From Demetria terragena DSM 11295 (GTDB taxonomy: Bacteria > Actinomycetota > Actinomycetes > Actinomycetales > Dermatophilaceae), in contig NZ_AQXW01000004.1 in NCBI RefSeq assembly GCF_000376825.1, forward strand, positions 2,480,001 to 2,544,000: a stretch of DNA of 64,000 bases, given 5' to 3'. Made by a program: the position numbers and the translations under genes. This document shows positions 1 to 7,637 of this stretch, in pieces (positions within the stretch are counted from its first letter, which is position 1; the number at the start of each line of letters is the position of its first letter). The notes under the pieces are model-generated. The model was given only the letters and a program-made list of their open reading frames with translations, ran no database searches and was not told where the DNA came from.

Positions 1-296
1 AGCGCACTCAATGGCTGCGGCAAACCGTCGACTCGTTGATGGCGGGCTTCCGGCAAGCACGCGACGGCAACCGGGCGCCGTTCGTCATCGGCAATCACTT
101 CGAGCACTGGAACGGCGGGATCTATATGAAGGCGGTCGAAGAGGTGATGCGCAACCTGTCGGGAGAGCCCGATACTCACATGGTCTCCTTTCGGCAGTTA
201 TGCGATTGGTTGGACGCCCAGGATCCAGAGGTCTTGGGACGACTTCAGCGCTTGGGCAGCGCGCCGCAGAAGGGCTGGGCGAGGTACCTCGCCTAG
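1..296 (+). CDS. Polysaccharide deacetylase-like protein, C-terminal fragment (partial, 5' end outside window)
   Basis: The reading frame enters at base 3 and runs 97 codons to TAG. It contains an NHFEHWNGGIYMKAVEEVM segment and ends with a VSFRQLCDWLDAQDPEVL stretch. This pattern resembles the C-terminal region of actinobacterial NodB-type polysaccharide deacetylases, where a conserved NHF and a late W..QDP..L helix follow the catalytic barrel. The catalytic His/Asp motifs would lie upstream of the window, so activity cannot be judged. The next gene starts 9 bases downstream on the same strand, and the -10-like TAGGGT of that gene overlaps this stop codon. The family call comes from remembered sequence pattern only and is moderately confident. 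Confidence 0.55.
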   Translation, partial: RTQWLRQTVDSLMAGFRQARDGNRAPFVIGNHFEHWNGGIYMKAVEEVMRNLSGEPDTHMVSFRQLCDWLDAQDPEVLGRLQRLGSAPQKGWARYLA

Positions 297-305
297 GGTC
301 GGGTC

Positions 306-2057
306 ATGTCGGACAGGTATCAGATGGGCGCGACCGTCCATGACGGTGGAGTGTCATTTCGGGTGTGGGCGCCCTTCGCGCAGCAGGTTGCGGTCGTCGG
401 TGACTTCAATGACTGGGATGCCAGCGCGCATCCACTGCAACGGACGCGCAACGGGCGATGGTCAGGCGAGGTGCCGGGCGCCGGCGTCGGGCAGGAATAC
501 CGCTTCCATCTCGTCGCCTCAGACGGCAGCGAGCTGTCGCGGATTGACCCGTACGCCCGCCAGGTCACCAACTCGGTCGGGAACGGCGTCATCTACGACC
601 ACGGTGATTTCGACTGGCAGGGCGATGACTATGGGTGCCCGCCCCGAGATGACCTGGTGATCTACGAACTGCACATCGGGTCCTTCTACGCCGAGGATCC
701 CAGCCGTCCTGGCACCTTCGAGATGGCGTACAGCCGCCTCGACCACCTGGTGGCGCTCGGCATCAACGCGATCGAGATTATGCCGGTGATGGAGTTCGCG
801 GGAGACCGCTCATGGGGGTATAACCCAGCGCACCCGTTTGCCGTGGAGTCGGTCTATGGCGGTCCGGACGCGCTGAAGACGCTGGTGCGGGAAGCGCACC
901 GGCGTGGCCTGGCCGTGATTGTCGACGTCGTCTACAACCACTTTGGGCCCAGCGACCTCGATCTGTGGCAGTTCGACGGCTGGAGCGAAAACGGCAAGGG
1001 CGGAATCTACTTCTACAACGACGACCGGTCGCAGACCCCATGGGGTGACACCCGCCCCGATTACGGTCGGCCCGAGGTGCGGCAATACATCTATGACAAC
1101 GCGGTGTCGTGGCTGCGCGACTTTCATGCCGACGGGTTGCGCTGGGATATGACGCCGTACGTCCGCAGTGTCGATGGCGGCGGGCAGAACCTCCCCGACG
1201 GCTGGTCCCTGATGCAGGAGGTCAACGAACACCTGAGCGCCGACTGGCCCGATGTGGTGCTCCTCGCCGAGGACATGCAGGGCAAGCCAGAGATCACCTC
1301 GGTGGCGAAGTTCCATGCGCAGTGGGATGGTGCGTTCGTGCACCCGGTTCGTGCGGCGATGATCGCGATGGATGACGGTTCGCGCTCGATGCCAGCGCTC
1401 GCGCAGGCGGTCGCCACGCGCTACAACGACGATGCCTTCCAGCGGGTGGTCTACACCGAATCGCACGACGAGGTGGCCAATGGTCGCGCTCGCCTCCCCG
1501 AGGAGATCGATGGCGAGAATCCGCGAGCGTGGCACGCCCGGAAGCGTTCGATGCTGGGCGCCGCGATCACCCTCACCAGTCCCGGGATCCCCATGCTCTT
1601 CCAGGGCCAGGAGTTCTTGGAGGACGAGTGGTTCCGTGACGATGTGCCGTTGGAATGGCACCTGTCTGAGGAGTTCCATGGTGTGGTGCGGGCGTACGCC
1701 GACCTGATCCAGTTGCGCCGCAACGTGTCTGGCGGGATCCCAGGTTTGCGCGGACAGCACGTCGGCGTCACTCACGTTGATGACCAGGCCAAGGTGCTCG
1801 CCTATGTGCGCAGCAGCGCGCCGAGCGCTGCGCCGGGTGATGCGCTGGTCGTCGTCAACGCTTCCCATCAGGAGTATCGGGACTATTACCTCGGGACATC
1901 CGTTCCGGGGCGGTGGGAACTGGTCTTCAACGGCGACGCGCGTGCGTACTCGGATGACTTTGGTGATGTCAGTTCCGGCGACCTGTATGCCGGCCCGGAC
2001 GCCCGCGGTGCGATCACGATTGCGCCCTACACGGCGCAGGTTTTCCGCCTGGCTTAA
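306..2057 (+). CDS. GH13 alpha-amylase family protein, branching-enzyme-like (CBM48 + GH13)
   Basis: Protein of 583 aa acting on alpha-glucans. An N-terminal CBM48/E-set domain (about residues 5-95, with VVGDFNDWD typical of branching and debranching enzymes) precedes a (beta/alpha)8 barrel. The four GH13 signatures are present: DVVYNHFG; GLRWDM with the nucleophile at Asp281; LLAEDM with the acid/base Glu322; and ESHDEVANG with the transition-state stabiliser Asp388. YELHIGSF before the barrel is typical of branching enzyme and treZ-type proteins. A C-terminal beta domain follows. At 583 aa it is shorter than classical GlgB (about 700 aa), so it could be a short branching enzyme or an amylase; the product specificity is not readable. 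TAGGGT at 294-299 lies 6 nt before the ATG, which suggests a leaderless mRNA. Confidence 0.85.
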   Translation: MSDRYQMGATVHDGGVSFRVWAPFAQQVAVVGDFNDWDASAHPLQRTRNGRWSGEVPGAGVGQEYRFHLVASDGSELSRIDPYARQVTNSVGNGVIYDHGDFDWQGDDYGCPPRDDLVIYELHIGSFYAEDPSRPGTFEMAYSRLDHLVALGINAIEIMPVMEFAGDRSWGYNPAHPFAVESVYGGPDALKTLVREAHRRGLAVIVDVVYNHFGPSDLDLWQFDGWSENGKGGIYFYNDDRSQTPWGDTRPDYGRPEVRQYIYDNAVSWLRDFHADGLRWDMTPYVRSVDGGGQNLPDGWSLMQEVNEHLSADWPDVVLLAEDMQGKPEITSVAKFHAQWDGAFVHPVRAAMIAMDDGSRSMPALAQAVATRYNDDAFQRVVYTESHDEVANGRARLPEEIDGENPRAWHARKRSMLGAAITLTSPGIPMLFQGQEFLEDEWFRDDVPLEWHLSEEFHGVVRAYADLIQLRRNVSGGIPGLRGQHVGVTHVDDQAKVLAYVRSSAPSAAPGDALVVVNASHQEYRDYYLGTSVPGRWELVFNGDARAYSDDFGDVSSGDLYAGPDARGAITIAPYTAQVFRLA

Positions 2058-2159
2058 TCCGGGGCTGAAGTTCGCCGTCGCGTAACCCCGTCGAGTGGCA
2101 CCAGACCAACTAGCGTCGTGATTCAACGGCATGTTCGGTGGATGGTGCGGGAGGGCACG

Positions 2160-5090
2160 GTGCTGCGGATCCGAGTTCTCGGAACGCTAGAGGTCTTTGA
2201 CGGAGCGGGCTGGGCCACAGTCAGTGCGGGAAAGCCGCGTGCGCTGCTGGCGGTGTTGATCGCCCAGGCGCCAGGAACCGTGTCAGTCGACGCCCTGATC
2301 GACGAGGTCTGGGGCGAACGACCCCCGAAATCGGCGCAGACCCAGATCCACGGATATGTGATGCGGCTGCGGCGGCTACTCCACGATGAAGCTGGCGACT
2401 TCCTCGTCACCAGCCCGCCGGGGTATCGACTGGCCCTAGAGCCGGGGGATCTCGATTCTGACGAAGCCGAACGACGGCTTGCGCAGGCCAGCGAAGCGCA
2501 GCGAGCTGGGCATCCCGACCAGGCCGCGACGGCCGCCGAGGATGCGATTCGATGCTGGCGGGGCGAGGCCTTCGCCGACGTCGAACTCACGACGTTGATC
2601 GGTCCGCGTGCCGAACGGCTCCGTGAGTTGCGACTGACGGCCAGGGAGGAGTTGATCACGGCCGACCTGGCGCGGGCACATTTCGACTCGGCGATCAGCC
2701 ACGCCCGCGAGCACCTCGCGCGACATCCGCTGCGCGAGAACGTTTGGCAGCAGTTGATGATCGCGCTGTGGTCGTCTGGTCGCCAGGCCGAAGCGTTGGC
2801 GGCGTATCGCCAATTGCGGGAGCAGTTAGCAGATGACCTCGGGGTGGATCCCTGCGTAGAGGCCCGGGACCTGCATGCGCGGATTCTGGCCGGCGAGCCG
2901 CCTCCAGTAGCCGAAGCACTGCGTGCGCCTGTCCCGGAATCTGCCGACGACGAGTCTGCGGTCGCTGTCCCGGGGCCTGTGGCTCAGTTGCCGGCGGATA
3001 TTTCGGATTTCACCGGGCGGGATGCTGAGATCGAGCGGATCCTCGCGGCGGTCACCGCTGCGGGGGAAGACCAGCCACCGAGCTTGGTGGTGGTCCACGG
3101 TCCGCCGGGTGCGGGGAAATCCAGTGTCGCCCTACACGCGGCACGGCAACTGGGGGAGCGATTTCCCGACGGCCAGTTGTACCTCGATGCCGCGGGCACC
3201 TCGGAGTCAGCGAGAGAACCGAGGGACCTGGTAGCGGAGGCCCTGATGGCTCTCGGTATCAGTAGTCGGGACCTGCCCGAGGAGCTTGCTGCGCGTGCTG
3301 CGCTGCTTCGTTCGGTGCTCGCCGCTCGCCGAATCTTGATCCTGGTCGACGACGCTGGGTCCTCTGACCAAGTCCGCGCGCTGCTTCCACCCAATGCCCG
3401 CAGCGCGATCATCGTCAGCAGCAGACGGCTACTCACCGACCTTTCGGGAAGCGTCCATGTCGAACTTGGGCCGCTCGGTCCGCAGGAGGCATACGACCTG
3501 CTCGCCAGGATCGTCGGAACGGCCCGTGTAAGTGCGGAATCGGCTGTGGCACACCAGATCACGCGTGCCTGCGGGATGCTGCCCCTCTCGATTCGAATCG
3601 CTGGGGGAAAGTTGCTCGGCCGCCCCAGTTGGTCGCTGCAGGTGCTGCTGTCCAGGTTGGAGGACGAGGGTCGTCGGCTGAGCGAGCTGCGCCTCGGTGA
3701 TCTGGATGTGCGTTCGAGCGTTGACCTTTCGCTGGGCTCCCTTGAGCCGGAGACGCGGCGGGCGTTCGGGCTGATGGGTCTACTTGGCGCCCAGGACCTA
3801 CCGGGGTGGGTGGTCGGACCGCTCCTGGATCGACGGGATGCTGACGGCGTGCTGGACAGCCTGGTCGACGCCAGTCTGGTGGCGTTGTCGGGTTCCGGCA
3901 CAGATGGACAACCGCGTTATCGCATCCATGACTTGCTCCGGGTGCAGGCCGTCGAAAGCTGTCAATCCATACCTGTCGAAGAGCAGCGCGCCGCCGTCGC
4001 CCGGGTCCTGGCATCGTGGCTTGATGTCGTCGAAAACGTCACACGGCGACTGCCGCCCAACCCGTTGCAGCCACCGCGCGGCGAGGCGCCACGTCGCCCG
4101 TTGCCTGACTACCAGACGCGGCCTGCACTCTCTGAACCATTCGCCTGGTTCGACGCGCAGCGGACCGCGCTGGTCGGCGCTGTGCGTCTTGCCGCCGAGT
4201 GGGAACTCCCGGCGTTGTGCTGGGAACTTGCCGCCGCACTCGGCCCCTACTTCGACGATCGTGCGAGATTCGATGATTGGCGACGTACGCACGAACTTGC
4301 GCTCACTCTGCCCGTGGGTGATCTGGGACAGGCGGTGCTCCTGCGTGGCTTGGCCCAGGTTCATGTCTATGGCAGCGACCTTGAGGGAGCCGAGGAACTG
4401 GCCAAGCGCTCGCTGAGCCTGTTTCGCCTGGTGGGTCACCAGCACGGGGAAGTGACGGCGCTGTCAGCGCTGGTGACCTGCGACAGGTTGTCGGAACGAT
4501 GGGAATTGGCCCTCGAAAAGGTCCACCACGCACTCAAACTGGTGACGGCGCTGGAGAACAGAACGTTCGAGGCGCAGCTGAGATGCTCCGCTGGCATCAT
4601 TCTGGTCGCGCAGCGACGGCCGCAGGAGGCGCACGTCTGGTTCCGCCAGTCGCTGCGCCTCGCCCGGGAAAGCGGCGACGCGCACCGCGAGGCTGTCGTG
4701 CTGCGCGAGCTCAGCCAGCTTCAGCTTCAGGTGGGTGACCCGCAAGCAGCGCTCGTCGGACTCCGTCGGGCTGAGGAGATTCTGGCCACTCTTCAGGACG
4801 AACGGTGCATCGCCTTCACGCTGACCCGGCGGGCAGAGCTGCACCGGGACGCCGGTGACTTTGATGCCGCTCGGACGGCGTGGTCCAAGGCAGCGGCCAC
4901 CTTCCGAAACAACGGCACACTGGCCGATGAAGCCATGTGTTATCGCGCCCTGGCCGAGTTGGAGGTGCAGCGGGGCCATCCGGCCGACGCCGGTGAGTAC
5001 CTGCACCGCGCGAAGACCTTGTGGAAGGCCGTTGGACACGACGACAAAGCCGACGCGTTGGAGTCCGTGCTCCTCGGACTGCCCGCCTAA
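2160..5090 (+). CDS. AfsR/SARP-family transcriptional regulator with NB-ARC and TPR domains
   Basis: Large STAND-type regulator of 976 aa. Residues 1-90 form an OmpR-like winged helix (LRIRVLGTLEVF start, then SAQTQIHGYVMRLRRLL), and about 95-250 a bacterial transcriptional activation domain (HPLRENVWQQLMIALWSSGR, ADDLGVDP). A nucleotide-binding NB-ARC domain follows, with Walker A GPPGAGKSS near residue 314 and a LILVDDAG Walker B. The rest is TPR-like helical repeat. The frame is open from 2118, but GTG at 2160 is chosen because it is preceded by GGGAGG (2149-2154) and immediately starts the conserved domain. TAGCGT at 2111-2116 is a possible -10. Such proteins act as ATP-dependent activators of secondary metabolism or morphology genes. 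No biosynthetic cluster is visible here; the downstream convergent genes encode secreted cell-wall-active proteins. Confidence 0.88.
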   Translation: MLRIRVLGTLEVFDGAGWATVSAGKPRALLAVLIAQAPGTVSVDALIDEVWGERPPKSAQTQIHGYVMRLRRLLHDEAGDFLVTSPPGYRLALEPGDLDSDEAERRLAQASEAQRAGHPDQAATAAEDAIRCWRGEAFADVELTTLIGPRAERLRELRLTAREELITADLARAHFDSAISHAREHLARHPLRENVWQQLMIALWSSGRQAEALAAYRQLREQLADDLGVDPCVEARDLHARILAGEPPPVAEALRAPVPESADDESAVAVPGPVAQLPADISDFTGRDAEIERILAAVTAAGEDQPPSLVVVHGPPGAGKSSVALHAARQLGERFPDGQLYLDAAGTSESAREPRDLVAEALMALGISSRDLPEELAARAALLRSVLAARRILILVDDAGSSDQVRALLPPNARSAIIVSSRRLLTDLSGSVHVELGPLGPQEAYDLLARIVGTARVSAESAVAHQITRACGMLPLSIRIAGGKLLGRPSWSLQVLLSRLEDEGRRLSELRLGDLDVRSSVDLSLGSLEPETRRAFGLMGLLGAQDLPGWVVGPLLDRRDADGVLDSLVDASLVALSGSGTDGQPRYRIHDLLRVQAVESCQSIPVEEQRAAVARVLASWLDVVENVTRRLPPNPLQPPRGEAPRRPLPDYQTRPALSEPFAWFDAQRTALVGAVRLAAEWELPALCWELAAALGPYFDDRARFDDWRRTHELALTLPVGDLGQAVLLRGLAQVHVYGSDLEGAEELAKRSLSLFRLVGHQHGEVTALSALVTCDRLSERWELALEKVHHALKLVTALENRTFEAQLRCSAGIILVAQRRPQEAHVWFRQSLRLARESGDAHREAVVLRELSQLQLQVGDPQAALVGLRRAEEILATLQDERCIAFTLTRRAELHRDAGDFDAARTAWSKAAATFRNNGTLADEAMCYRALAELEVQRGHPADAGEYLHRAKTLWKAVGHDDKADALESVLLGLPA

Positions 5091-5126
5091 GCCAGGCCCC
5101 GTCAGGCAGGCAGTCCGTGGCGCGGA

Positions 5127-5990
5127 TCAGCCGTATTGGTTGAAGACCTGGTTGGCGTAGGAAACCCGAGTCTCGGTGTGGCAGGTGCCGCAGCCTTCGT
5201 ACTTGTCCTGGAAGGCGATGGTGGCCGCTCGGACGGTCGTGGCCGCCTTCAGCGAAGACTTGCCGTAGTAGCTGAACGTGTTCAGTTCATAGGTGACGAA
5301 CTTGAGTTGCAGGTTGAGTGACCAGCGGTCCTGGCCCTGCTGGCCGGCATACCAGACGACGTTGTCTTTAGAGTCCTTGTCCCAGCGACCGCCGACACTC
5401 CACTGTGCGATCCCGCGACCGAGGCCTGGGCTCTGAACTGCGTTGGGGTTGACGCTAATACCGGACTCCTGCATGAGGTTGCCCACGATGCCGGCCGCCT
5501 GCTGCTTGGTATAGCCGGCGTTAACGAAGAAGGTGAACGCTGCCTTCTGGTTGTTGCTGCCCTGGTTACCACCGCCGATGGAGTGGGAGGCGTTGTTGTT
5601 GTAGACCGCGCTGTTGAGTTGGGCCTTCTGGCCGGGTTCGATCTTCTGAAAGGCGCCACCGTAGTTGCTGTTGAAATAGACGAAGACCGCTTTGCTTGAC
5701 CGGTTCCAGGCAGACGCGGCGTTGTTCTTGATGCACTGGCCCTTCCCGTTGCCCGGGCCCTTGAACTCATAGCAGTCGGGTTGCTTGGTTTCATAGTTGC
5801 CGACGGACTTGGTGAAGTCGGAGACCGAGCCCTTTTGGTCGGAGTTGAAGTAGTAGCAGAACTCGCCGGTGTCGCAGACACCGTTGCGGTCTGCGGCCTG
5901 GGCGGCGGGGATGGTGGTGACGACAATTCCGGCACTGAGGGTCGCGGCGGACGCCACGGCGTAAAGGGCACGTCGGTTGATGCGAGGCAT
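5127..5990 (-). CDS. Secreted peptidase-inhibitor I36 domain / phage-tail-type lysozyme fusion
   Basis: Exported protein of 287 aa. A Sec signal peptide (positive N-terminus, hydrophobic core, AQAA before about residue 34) is followed by an I36-like beta-gamma-crystallin inhibitor domain (about 36-127), with paired cysteines CDTGEFC and C73/C86 and a repeated YFNS motif. A Gly/Asn/Ser linker (138-148) leads to a phage-tail-lysozyme domain (about 149-285) with GIVGNLMQESG, catalytic-type Glu175, and GIAQW. Two further cysteines (CGTC) lie near the C-terminus. The rc upstream sequence has AAGGA 6 nt before ATG. Known for the families: I36 proteins inhibit proteases, and the lysozyme domain cleaves peptidoglycan glycan strands. 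That one protein does both here is inference. It lies just downstream of another exported murein-related gene on the same strand. Confidence 0.82.
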   Translation of the reverse strand: MPRINRRALYAVASAATLSAGIVVTTIPAAQAADRNGVCDTGEFCYYFNSDQKGSVSDFTKSVGNYETKQPDCYEFKGPGNGKGQCIKNNAASAWNRSSKAVFVYFNSNYGGAFQKIEPGQKAQLNSAVYNNNASHSIGGGNQGSNNQKAAFTFFVNAGYTKQQAAGIVGNLMQESGISVNPNAVQSPGLGRGIAQWSVGGRWDKDSKDNVVWYAGQQGQDRWSLNLQLKFVTYELNTFSYYGKSSLKAATTVRAATIAFQDKYEGCGTCHTETRVSYANQVFNQYG

Positions 5991-6013
5991 GGTGATTCCT
6001 TGAAGGTAGTGAG

Positions 6014-6844
6014 TCAGGAAGTGCTGCGTAGGTGTTCTTCCCAGGTGCCTTTCGTGACCTGAGGTCCGTCGTCAGGGGCCTTGTTGGCGAGGCCATTTCG
6101 GCCGAGGTAGTAGTCGCCGACCTGGTTCTGTGCGGTGACGTGCAGATCGAGGTCGTTGATCGCGATGCCGTGGATGTGCAGCGGCCAATCCGCTTGGTCA
6201 GGAGTGCGCAGCCACGCTGCAAAACCGACTTGCCGCATGGCGCGGACGAGCCGGGTGGCCTCCTCGCCCGAGAGCTCTTCGGCGTCCAGGTCGACCGCGC
6301 CACCGCCGTCATGCGTACCGGCGGACGTCGGGTCGACGCCAGCGGAGTAGGAACCCTGCTCGACGGCAGGCGACACGTCCGCGAGGGTGAAGGCAGCCTT
6401 CAGCATCATCACGGTGCGTGAGTTGAAGGGGAAGCCTTGGAGTTTTGTGCGGTCGCCGACGGACACGGGGCGCGTGAGAGTGAACTGCCCCTTGCCAAGC
6501 GCTGTCAGTGAGGACTTGCCGGGGAGGCCGTTGGCTGCGAGTCCAGAATGCCCCAGCGAACGTTGCCAGGCGGCGTACGCATCCTTGGTGGCAGTGCCGA
6601 AGTGGCCATCGACATGCCGCTCGGCGAGGAGTGCCTTGGCGGCGAGGGCTCGCTCCACGAGCAGGACGCTGGCCTTGGCGCCCGCAGTGATGCCGGTGCC
6701 GGTTTTGACGGGGTCCAGTTGGGCAGCCAGGACGAGCAATTCCATGTTGACCGAGTCGGCACCGGAGGCCCGCGGAATCGCGGTGGCGGTGGCGGTAGCG
6801 GCTAGGCCGGTGGCGAGGACGGTGCGCCGGCTGGGGTGCGTCAT
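6014..6844 (-). CDS. Tat-exported peptidoglycan-binding protein with M15-like C-terminal domain
   Basis: Protein of 276 aa. The open frame extends further upstream, but ATG at 6844 is chosen: it has GGAG 7 nt upstream and starts a twin-arginine signal (SRRTVLATG, then an Ala-rich core). Residues about 55-118 resemble a PG_binding_1 three-helix domain (VDGHFGTATKDAYAAWQRS). The C-terminal part contains GTHDGGGAVDLD (His178, Asp185) and WPLHIHG (His223/His225). This H...D...H arrangement is that of zinc-dependent M15/VanY-type DD- or LD-peptidases, here with unusual spacing and a DGGGA insertion. Likely role: peptide cross-link trimming in the wall. The stop is 23 bp from the I36/lysozyme gene, so the two are probably co-transcribed. 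Confidence 0.72.
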   Translation of the reverse strand: MTHPSRRTVLATGLAATATATAIPRASGADSVNMELLVLAAQLDPVKTGTGITAGAKASVLLVERALAAKALLAERHVDGHFGTATKDAYAAWQRSLGHSGLAANGLPGKSSLTALGKGQFTLTRPVSVGDRTKLQGFPFNSRTVMMLKAAFTLADVSPAVEQGSYSAGVDPTSAGTHDGGGAVDLDAEELSGEEATRLVRAMRQVGFAAWLRTPDQADWPLHIHGIAINDLDLHVTAQNQVGDYYLGRNGLANKAPDDGPQVTKGTWEEHLRSTS

Positions 6845-6937
6845 GAGTGCTCCGTAGGTCACGGGATGGAATGACCTCACCGTGACGGCAGCCGCTACAT
6901 CGGTGCTATGTCCTTGCTATATCGGTGTCGCGCATGC

Positions 6938-7549
6938 TCACTCTTGGCGCGGAACCATGGCGAGATTGACTATGAAGGGCCGGGTGCCCACAGTTGCCGG
7001 GTCACTGGCGTCAAGGAGCCGATCACGCAACTCGAACAGCTCCTCCTGGAACGCTTCTGCCTGGGCTCTCGTGAGGTGTACATCACCGAGCCCCCACTGC
7101 ACTGCGAGGATCTTCTTGGCTACCTGTAAGTCGGAGATGCGGTCGACCGTGGCATTGCCGTTGATGCTGGGCGACACGGTCAGGTCATGCTGCTGAATCT
7201 CACCCGCCGCCGCCAGCGCGCTGGTCACCTCGGCGCTGATCTGGCTCATTGTCCGCTCAAAGTGATTCACCGGGACCAGGTGTGCGGGAACGCGAAAGTG
7301 ACTCGCAATGGCTCGATAGTGCTTGATGGGTCGCCCCGCGCGCGGCACTTCGGTGGTGATCTCAAGCAGCCCGGCATCGTAGAGTCGGCGCACCCAGTAG
7401 TGCACCCGGCCGATGGGCTTGCGCATCTGGCCGGCAACCTCGCGAATGGACCGCTCCCGCTCTAGGAAAGGGCCAAGGTAGTGGGGGGCATCGCGATGAG
7501 TGAGCAGGCTCGCCATCGCCGGATCCGACACGACGAGCTCCCTGGCCAT
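6938..7549 (-). CDS. Winged-helix transcriptional regulator (ArsR-like), divergent from ABC transporter pair
   Basis: Protein of 203 aa. Residues about 15-80 form a winged helix: APHYLGPFLERERSIREVA, then IGRVHYWVRRLYDAGLLEI, and a wing with PRAGRPIKHYRA. This is an ArsR/HTH_20-type DNA-binding domain with the common G-R-P-x-K-x-Y wing. The remaining about 110 residues are helical, without an obvious ligand motif. TAGGCT (plus 7556-7561) lies 6 nt before ATG, which suggests a leaderless transcript. It is divergent from the ABC exporter genes across 88 bp that carry an inverted repeat at 7584-7617. The layout suggests that it controls the exporter and possibly itself; this is inference. Confidence 0.78.
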   Translation of the reverse strand: MARELVVSDPAMASLLTHRDAPHYLGPFLERERSIREVAGQMRKPIGRVHYWVRRLYDAGLLEITTEVPRAGRPIKHYRAIASHFRVPAHLVPVNHFERTMSQISAEVTSALAAAGEIQQHDLTVSPSINGNATVDRISDLQVAKKILAVQWGLGDVHLTRAQAEAFQEELFELRDRLLDASDPATVGTRPFIVNLAMVPRQE

Positions 7550-7637
7550 TCCTTCAGCCTAGGGCGGTAGGAGCGTTGGCGCACCTACTCAGAAATCTGG
7601 CTTGTTGTGAGAGTAGGGGCCTTCCTATCGTCGCGGC

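Noticed and set aside
810-2132. 440-codon frame antisense to the GH13 gene
   Set aside because: It is the mirror of a gene with all catalytic motifs; the encoded sequence is His/Arg/Val-rich and family-less.
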